Below, in pieces: positions 1 through 8,106 of a stretch of DNA of 24,167 nucleotides. The number at the start of each line of letters is the position of its first letter. Position 1 is the stretch's first letter. Location: contig NW_014577956.1 in NCBI RefSeq assembly GCF_000485595.1, forward strand, positions 93,030 to 117,196, written 5' to 3'. The notes under the pieces were generated by a model, which was not told the DNA's origin, did not search any database, and was given only the letters and a program-made list of their open reading frames with translations. The translations under genes and the position numbers were made by a program. This stretch comes from Priapulus caudatus (Eukaryota > Priapulida > Priapulimorpha > Priapulimorphida > Priapulidae).

Positions 1-248
1 AGAGCAAGAAAAAAATGCAGAACAAGGCAGCTGCTACAGCCAGTGCCACTATGGGCATGGGCTTGCAGGCACAACACGACCAAGATCCTGATGTTCAGCC
101 CAGCACAAGCAGTGGTGCTCAATTTCAAGAACTTGTAGGCAGTGTGGACAGTGACACTAGCTTGTCTCCTAGTGACAAGGATTCTGGCGCAGACTCAGAA
201 TTGGACGAAAGAACAGTTGACGAGTTGATCCTGGAGTACTGCTGTTAG
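1..248 (+). CDS. C-terminal end of an unrecognised protein (5' partial)
   Basis: The reading frame is open from base 3 and ends at TAG 246-248, so the visible ~81 residues are probably the tail of a longer protein. A Met codon lies at 15 but nothing marks it as the true start. The peptide is low-complexity: Ala/Thr/Ser/Gln-rich, then Ser/Asp/Glu-rich (SVDSDTSLSPSDKDSGADSE), ending ELILEYCC. It looks like a disordered acidic tail. I recognise no domain. An AATAAA at 386-391 lies about 140 bases downstream and could end its transcript. It could also be a chance frame. Confidence 0.35.
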   Translation, partial: SKKKMQNKAAATASATMGMGLQAQHDQDPDVQPSTSSGAQFQELVGSVDSDTSLSPSDKDSGADSELDERTVDELILEYCC

Positions 249-385
249 ATGTGTAAAATGTGTAGATTTTTCACCTAGCAATTAATGCAGCGATGAATGC
301 TTTTCCTTATTTAATTGTTTTTGTTTCATGTTGTATCTTGTTAAAAAATTCCTTTTTTATATGTTATATTTCATACAACTTCGTT

Positions 386-391
386 AATAAA
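386..391 (+). terminator. candidate polyadenylation signal AATAAA
   Basis: AATAAA in AT-rich sequence about 140 bases after the stop of the frame ending at 248. Position and strand suit the 3' UTR of that gene, but the hexamer is common by chance in AT-rich DNA. Confidence 0.3.
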
Positions 392-560
392 AAGTGTACT
401 TTTTCATCACAAATAATTCTATAGGTTGTTTTTATCAATTGTCTCAATGCTACCAAAACAAATTACTTCTAAGTTCTAAGCACCATTATAACATATTTTC
501 CCTACAAACACTCTACGGTCTCTACCACAGTTTTTCCTTGCGCATGGTGCAGGTAATTTT

Positions 561-640
561 GTCGGGCTACCTAACTTTGTTTCGGGCCAGTTAATTAAAA
601 CTTTCACTGGCCCGACTTTTCATATCCGGGCTACCTGAAA
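561..640. repeat. MITE-like scrap with CGGGCTACCT motifs
   Basis: GTCGGGCTACCTAAC (561-575) recurs exactly at 1369-1383 in the loop of another foldback element. CGGGCTACCT appears again near 627-636, and the pair CGGGCCAG / CTGGCCCG forms a small inverted repeat between them. This is most likely a fragment of a non-autonomous DNA element; no clean ends or target duplication are visible. Confidence 0.4.
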
Positions 641-662
641 TTTTCACGAGTTTCTAGCACTG

Positions 663-942
663 AGCTGCCTGACAAATCTTCTAATAACGTTCGAAGAATG
701 AGACATCAGCATTGGACTGTGGTGCTTCAATAGACACAGTATTTTTGGATTACCAAAAGGCCTTCGACATGGTTCCACACCGCTGTCTCATAAGTAAGCT
801 AAAAGGCTACGGAATCAGGGGAAACCAATCGCATGGCTGGAAAGTTTCCTAACAGACAAAAAGATGCGGGTATCAGTGCATGGAGAATTTTCTGAGTGGA
901 GCAGCGTCGACAGCGGGGTACTTCAAGGATCAGTCATTATTA
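663..942 (+). pseudogene. LINE reverse-transcriptase fragment (CR1/Jockey-like)
   Basis: Conceptual translation in shifting frames shows canonical non-LTR reverse-transcriptase blocks in order: SCLTNLLITFEE (663 on), VFLDYQKAFDMVPHR (about 739-785; the Asp in LDYQKAFD is the motif A region) and SGVLQGSVI (about 913-940, motif B with Leu for Pro). At least two frameshifts (about 700 and 825) separate them. The homology stops abruptly after motif B, so the YADD box and all downstream parts are missing. This is a dead, 5'- and 3'-truncated copy. Confidence 0.8.
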
Positions 943-1320
943 AGTTGTTGTAGATTGATGTTTCCTAGTTTTCAATGTTTTAATATTTATATATATACGA
1001 GTATATGATGCTTATTTATGCTCGCGCCAACACAAGTTGCAAACCTATGGAATGTTATGTCGTTTCGGGTTTTCCGCGTTCCGGTCGAAACGCATGCGCA
1101 GTGGAAACATGGCGGTTGGCGGTTAAAAAGAAATTTAGGTTTGGCTCTTGAAATTTACACTGTGCACAGCGAACTGAGGTATTAGTTTTAATAACAACGC
1201 TGGAATACTATAAGGTGAAGGTTATACTTAATACAAAACAAGGCAGAAATGCTTAGATGATTATTTTATTTGAGATATACGTAATTGTTCGGCAGTTTTT
1301 GTAGAGATATAAGATTATGC
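943..1320. other. non-coding stretch with a weak promoter-like patch
   Basis: No coding frame. AT-rich at first, then a GC-richer patch. CGCATGCGCA at 1091-1100 resembles an NRF-1 site and CATGGCGG at 1108-1115 resembles a YY1 site. Such pairs are typical of TATA-less animal promoters, so an abandoned promoter of the RecQ gene or of a mobile element is possible. No transcript start can be fixed. Confidence 0.3.
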
Positions 1321-1460
1321 AATGAATGGATGTCAGGCTGTGTATATTGACGTTAGTCACACAGCCTGGTCGGGCTACCTAACCCCTAGACCGACAAGGC
1401 TGTGTGACTAACGTCAATATATTATATTATATATACACAGCCTGACAACCATCCATTGGA
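1321..1460. mobile_element. palindromic (foldback) MITE
   Basis: Arms 1328-1367 and 1397-1455 are inverted copies of each other. The inner 25 bases (around GGCTGTGTGACTAACGTC) are perfect, and the outer arms match through TCAGGCTGT and ATGG with a small AT insertion on the right. The loop (about 1368-1396) holds GTCGGGCTACCTAAC, also found at 561. A 24-base piece of the same arm lies alone at 12260-12283. The element sits directly against the first homologous residue of the RecQ fragment and so probably cut that gene. Confidence 0.7.
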
Positions 1461-1463
1461 TAA

Positions 1464-1907
1464 TGTACCATGGCAACATTGGAAAAATTCAGGAACAATG
1501 TGTTAAATACTTTCATCAAAACGAGGTCCATCTTACACTGCGTTGTCTGCACCATTGCCTTCAGCATGGGCATTCAAGTAACGGACATCAGGCATATCAT
1601 TCACTTTGGCCCAAGCAAATCGCCCCAGCACTATTGGCAAGAGGTGGGACGAGCTGGCCGAGATGGGCTGCCAACTTTGGCCACATTACTACTTGGTCCA
1701 CGTTCACTGGACAATAGACTTGTGAGCCCTGAAATGCTACAAGTATGTGAACGAATTTCTAGTGAGAAATGTTGTGCTAGGCGAGCAATTTTAGAGGCCA
1801 TCCACATGCAAAAAATGCCACGTGTTGTGGTGCGGTCCGGTGTCTGTGGAAACCGCTGCAGTGCTTGCGTGTGTGAAGCTTACTGCTGCTGCTCACTTTG
1901 CCGCTAA
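1464..1907 (+). pseudogene. RecQ-family DNA helicase, C-terminal fragment
   Basis: About 145 residues from ATG 1470 to TAA 1905-1907. Helicase motif V (TIAFSMGIQVTDIRHIIHFG) and motif VI (QEVGRAGRDG), the arginine-finger motif of RecQ superfamily 2 helicases, are clear. A Cys-rich tail follows (KCCARRAIL ... CGNRCSACVC), suggesting the RecQ zinc-binding subdomain. Motifs I-IV (Walker A, DEAH) are absent: an in-frame TAA at 1461-1463 and a foldback element stand where the upstream part should be. The family unwinds DNA 3' to 5' using ATP; this piece cannot. It ends 40 bases from the stop of the oppositely oriented PHD/DUF6589 gene, the arrangement expected of a two-gene Academ-type transposon. 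Confidence 0.75.
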
Positions 1908-1947
1908 TCTTGCAGACTTACCTTTGTAGGCTTGAAGCTACTGCAAC

Positions 1948-4900
1948 TTAATCCTGAATCATTACAGCTCTCTGCCTATCCAGCTTGTTGCTGTAGCTTG
2001 AAAGACGTGCCTTCAGAAGCTCAGGATTTTTTATCTTGAGGCTGCCATTGGAAAAAAAAAGATATGTAACGTTGTGCCGCATAATTGAGAAAATATATTG
2101 GTAGCGATGTTCTTATTTGTACAAGAAACGAAAAGCCTGTTCTAACCTGTGCTGAAACGCTGGAAATGCGCGGTGCCTTCGCCCTGGCTTGTCCGCGAAC
2201 AGCTGGTCAGACTTGTAAAAGTGTACAAACTTGGCAACATCAGCCTAAAATGTTTATGGAAGAACCTTATGTTATTTGCCATGTTTTATTAGTTAATAAG
2301 ATTTCGAAATGAGTTCATTCAAACCAATTTCCCAATGAAAGGCACTTCGAAAACAAAATCAACGCATTTCTCACACATTTGTAATAACAATGACATATTG
2401 CAATGAAATTTACCCGCCAATCTTTCTTGAGGTCGCAAAATTTCACCCGGTTCTCGACTTTCCCCACCGTTTCTGAAAATCTTTCGTCTAACGCCTTGCC
2501 AAGAGGGCCAACAATGCGACCGCACCGCTGTATTTGTGCATCAGTGTAACTGCCTCCACAGTGCTTTAGGGTCACTGAAATCCAGAGAGACATGATACAA
2601 GATTGCGTGGCACAGCTTTCCTGTTGATCCTAAGCGCTGCGCGCGGATGAGACGCGCAGTTCCGCAGGGTATGCGCACGCGACCGCGGGAATGTTCAAGT
2701 ATGAAGCGCTGTCCGCAGTGGAGACGTGCGCCAAATTCGAGGCCCGGCGCACGTCTCCACAGCGGTCAGCAGATGGTCTGTAGTTTTAGAAGATGACAAT
2801 AATTTTATATCGACCGTATTCTAGGAATTGGAGATTATAAAACAGTAACAAAAATCGCTCAGTCATGCTCCAGATTAGCTGAATCAAAAAGATTAGAATT
2901 TAATCCAAAACAAATACAATGGTTATATAATTCACAAACAAGAAAGCTAGAGGAGATATTAATAGGCAACCAAGTAATAAAAAAATGCACCAAATATTCA
3001 AACCCAGGTGATTTAACTAATGATATAGGAGGTTATAACGATATGATGAGTCCGAACTGAAAAATGTAGGTTCATGATGAAGGAAATTTGGTACAGAAAA
3101 ATCATGGGCAGAGGAGCAAAATTATGGAAACCATACTATAGAAGCAAGAGTAAAATTATACGAATGCAGTTTGACCTTACTTCCTCAATAACAGTGAAAC
3201 ATGTACTAACTTAAACTGTCTACGTCACGAATTTCGAGCACCAGCAAGTAGTATATTTTTGTGTTATTTGTACAAAATAAAATGTATGAAAATACAATTA
3301 GCGTTTCTATTTACTTTTCATGCTCATATACCTTCTTTATACTCCCTAATTTGCCGGTGCATTCGATGTAACCAAACGTTCGATTCAACAACAACCGCCA
3401 TGAATTCGAAAATTTATGTGTGGAGCCAGACGCAGCTGAGCCGATGTCGTTATTGGCATTCTTTCGATGGAATCTGGGATCGCCGCCCGGCGGCGTGGTA
3501 CAGCATCGAGCGGCGCATCATATTAGCGACATTTTGCGGTAAACGAGGCATTGGCAAAATTATTGTGGCAGCCATGAAAATTCCTTGTAAACTTAAGCGG
3601 GAGTTTCTCATATAATCTTCTTTCTGCTTTTTTCTCTTTCGTTTTCTTTCCGATGCACTGGTCTGCCCACCATTGTTTATCGTTTAGTTTATCTAGCTTC
3701 TGATCGATCCTGAAGGGGATGTCACAAACATTTTTGTTGGCAGAAAATTAAAAAAACACAAATAACATTTCGCAGTTTTAATAATAATTTTTCAAACATA
3801 ATACACATGAACATATATTATTTATTTTTCCTATATTGTATATTCTATATAGCCAACACAAATCAAACAGAAACTTGTTTGGGCACCACTTTGTGCACCA
3901 TACACAAATCACGATGACATCGACCACAAGCAACCAGTGCAGCAACCGAGTGACGCCAGTAATGTGTAAATAGTGTTAGGTAACACTATTCAAATCGTCA
4001 AGATTTTTGCAAATTTAACCAACGTAAAAACATTTATATCAGGTGAGAGCTTTAGGATATATTTTAGTAACGTTAGAGTACTAACTTTTTGATGTAAAAA
4101 AATTACAAAAATAAGGTTTTCAACTATAAATTTCAGGAAATTCGTGACGTAGACACTTTAACTAAGGAAGAAGTAAAAATGTTGGAGGATTTCCAAAATG
4201 AGTGCCTGCGCAAAATAATAATCACGCAGAAAACGCAGAAAAATCTACCGAAAGGCATTGAAAGACGATAAAAACTCCAAGGAAAAATCTGGAGAAATCA
4301 GTAAAAACAACCTATAATTTCTATACGTAAATCGTGGTAAATACATTAAAAACGCATTATTTTATTGAAAATCCCCATATTTACTTATAAAACATCCAAG
4401 AGATGGCGCTGTGGCAAGTAAACATTGGCGCCGAACAGAGCATGAACCTCTGTTGTGCAGTGTGCTGTATTTTGATTAAATGTTCAATGAATGACACACT
4501 CGTTCACTTCCGACAGCGAGTGAAAATGCCGAAAATTTTCCTCTTCGATGCGAAATGCATCGGCCGAGCATTTCATTATTTACAAAAAGTAAAGTCAGTA
4601 GGTACATGAACTGAGGCATGTTCAACAGAGCGTGCGCTTGATGCGAACGCTCGATGCGAACGCTCGATGCACGAACGCAGCGCTTCTTGGACGACACACG
4701 AGCGCTCGCTGTGCGCTGGCTTTATCCAAGACGGCAGCCACCATGGAGGGTTACTCAGCAGATTTTAATCGCAAGATTTTAACGTCTTCGAACAAGTACT
4801 GTTAAACGAATTAGCAGACGAAATTGATACGAATTGAATTTAGAAGTAAATGAATGAATGAAAAATGAAATGAAGTTGAAATAGATTGCAAATTGAAGTC

Positions 4901-7900
4901 AGAAATGTTAGATTCCCATTCGCCAGATTGCCCGGTGCCATCTTGTAAAGAACTCGCGCGCTGCGCGAACAGCCTCTGGAGCTTGCGCAGTGTCTCGCGA
5001 GCGTTCGCTCTCCTGAACACGCCTCTGGTCACGTCGGTGACGCCCCATTCATGTCCATCAACAAAGAAGACGGGGCTTATTCTGATTACGGAGATGCAAA
5101 AATGCAACAGAAGGAAGAAGCGCAGCGGTTTGTGCCAAACTATCGTAGGCAACAGTTCTAGCCTAGCAGAATGCCCTAGTTCGTGAGATCAGCGATTTGG
5201 TGCTGTTATGGGTCCCCACCTATAAAAATATCAAAGAGAGGTGCGGCGTAGGCTGTGATTGGAAGACACAGTGTCAATCCTCGTCGCGCCTCGGCATCAT
5301 GGCCTCAACACGTTAATTGTAATACAAAGCTAACCGAAAACCTCAAACGCATTAGTTCCGTCCGTTACACTTACACACCACGAGATTCTGTAGTGTCTCA
5401 GTTGCACCTACCTTGGAAGTCATCATCGAGAAATTCGCAAACTCTGTCAAGCGGCACGTTGTTCCCTGCTCCTCCGTTCAGGTTTGCTGTGCGGTTCCAT
5501 GTGATGTCATGCGCAATTCGCGGTGGTAACCAGCCAGCTACACCTACATAATTAGTTACATATCAGTTTGATAGAATACACTTATGTCTTGATTCTAATC
5601 TTGCTATAAATTGGAGAATTTCTGTGTGTGTGTGTGTGTGTGTCCAGCTATACGTTTCCGCACCGCTCAACAGATCCTCTCCAAACTTGGTTGGAACATT
5701 CTACAGATTATGACACGTTGCATGGGCTATTTTTTTCAGTTCCATTTTTTTCACATCCCACGTTCAAAAACATTTAAAATAGTTGCATGGCAACGTCACA
5801 ACAACACGAAAACACGACGCCACCTATCGGATCTTATATGTGTTAATATTTTTTCTTATTTTTTCTTTATTTATTTATTTTTAGTTTTGACCACCTAACG
5901 GGGATGGACGGGTATGGCTAGTTAGCACTAACAAACAATTTTAGTGAATTGTTTAATAAAACAATTTTAGTAAATTGTTTAATATGTGTACCTGTGAGGA
6001 GGCGGTGTCCTATAATTAGGTACTTGTAGTGCTTGTTGTTCCAGAAGTCTGGCATGGCCACTCTCCACATCCGGAGCATTGCAGCGCCATCTCCCTCTCT
6101 CACAGCAGACCTGCCTGCTCGGTCCAGCAGACCTCGCCAAAGTACAGATCTGCTGTACTCCGAGACGTGGTCTTTCCGACTTCCTGTCAGGTGACTGATG
6201 TTGGGACGCGACAACTTACAGTTGTCACAGCAGAACCAGGTACCTTGTGGAAAGGTGCTTTCACTCAGGTTGACGCAACCTAGGTGAAACCAGCTGCCGC
6301 TGTCGCACTCCGAATTATCGCAGGCGATCATCTCTGTGCCTATGTCTGCAAAAGTAAAAATGTAAAATAAATCTTTATATTTGCAGTGTTCAAAGTAGCC
6401 ACAAGTGTTCCTACTTGATAAAATGAGCGACTGTGTATGATTACATTTTGTTAATTACGTGTATAGCAGTACAGTAAAAACACACCTTCCATGCATACGC
6501 AGAATGGGTAATCGATGCTCGTATATTCATCGTCCACTTGTCCACTTGTGTCCACTTCAGCGTCGATCACCTCCGCAACGTCTGCCATTGGCAACTGTAA
6601 CAATAAATTTGGTCATCAAGTGAGGAATTGATGTGCTGCTGTTAACTGCAATAAAATTAATTTCAAGTACAGTTAGGTTTGAACACAGTTTGGTTGTCAT
6701 CAAGAATACATACCTGCAGCCAAACATGGGCAACAATGCTCTTCGCCAGCTGTGTGACATTCATTGTTAGTGTGTCATCTAGTGATTCCATGGAGCATAT
6801 TTGCAATGCTAGGGTGCAAATCATCGCGTCAGTGACAAAGTGTAGAAAATCGTCTACATCGTTAAAATTGCCCATGACATGTTTATTTAGATTTCTGTAA
6901 ATTAAAAAAAGAAAAATAGCTTCATTATTTATGAAATGCTATGGCATGTGCTTATGTACGATTCCAGTGTCAAATAATAGTTTTGCACTATTAGTGAGCG
7001 CCGTACCTATGGTTGAAGACATTCTTAATGTTGCTAAGAGTGCCTCTATCGATTGCACTGCACGCATCGAACAGTAGGTTCATAGTATCTTGCAGCAGGA
7101 CTCCGCGCTTGTGGAACTCCTGTGGAACTGGTTCCACCCCCTGCAGTCGCTCCATCTTGGTGTGCCCTGCAGCTCTGGCCCTCTTGGCATCGAGGATGCG
7201 TTCCACTGTCAGGGCGTCCGCATGGCAAGGTATCGTGTAGAGCCGGCCATTCATCAGTCTCGGCACATACTGCAGCAACACATCCGTGACCCGGATAACA
7301 CCAGCCATTGTTGTAGGGTCTTCCGGAATCACTCCCATGTTGACCTATGTGTTAAGATAAAATGCAGTGGTGCTTATTTCCATGAACAACATACATCAGC
7401 GCAGCTGAAACTTTGGCAATCTTATATTAGTGTGCCAGAACTGTGGACAAGTAACATGTATGAAAGCTTACAAGTCTGCTCTTCGTGCGCATCTCTGCGG
7501 AGTAACGATGTGGAATGTGTGGGTTGCAACCACTGTCATCGTTCACAGATGTTGAGAAGTACAGCAAAAGTGTTTGGCACACAAGTGTCTCCATTGTTTC
7601 ACGAAGATGTGTGTAGTCTTCGCGACTTGGTACGAAACACTGCAATGGGATCGTGCTGGCTGCCACGGTGCCTTCTTCATCATAGTCCCTGTTGCATGAA
7701 AATCCAGTAAGTGTGTTACTGTAGTCTAATGCAGCACTGCTAAAACACAGTAGGCTGTTTGGAGTGTTAGTTTTTATTCCTTTACCATGCTTACCGAAAT
7801 GACACTCTGTGCAGAACAGCATACGAGTTGGCCATCAGGAGCATCTTGCTGGAGGCTTCACTCCCTTGGTGCCAAACACTCGATTGCGGTTTGATGTTGT

Positions 7901-8065
7901 CCCAGCAAAAGGAGAATCCAGGATCTATAGACAATTTGACAGTTACCACCAGAATTATTTTTCACAAAGCGATGAAATAATAGTAAAATTTCATTAGATA
8001 CTTACTGCTGCCTTTACTTTTCACAGATTGTTGCTGTAGGCAGGTCTTCTCGCCTCCACCGCAAT

Positions 8066-8106
<41 letters not shown>

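Noticed and set aside
4811-5186. Overlapping ~100-codon frames on both strands as genes or an extra exon of the large gene
   Set aside because: No recognisable motif, and exons 13 and 14 of the large gene already join in phase without it.
7090-7710. 206-codon + strand frame
   Set aside because: It is antisense to exons 8 and 9 of the large gene, which have splice sites and family motifs; it has none.
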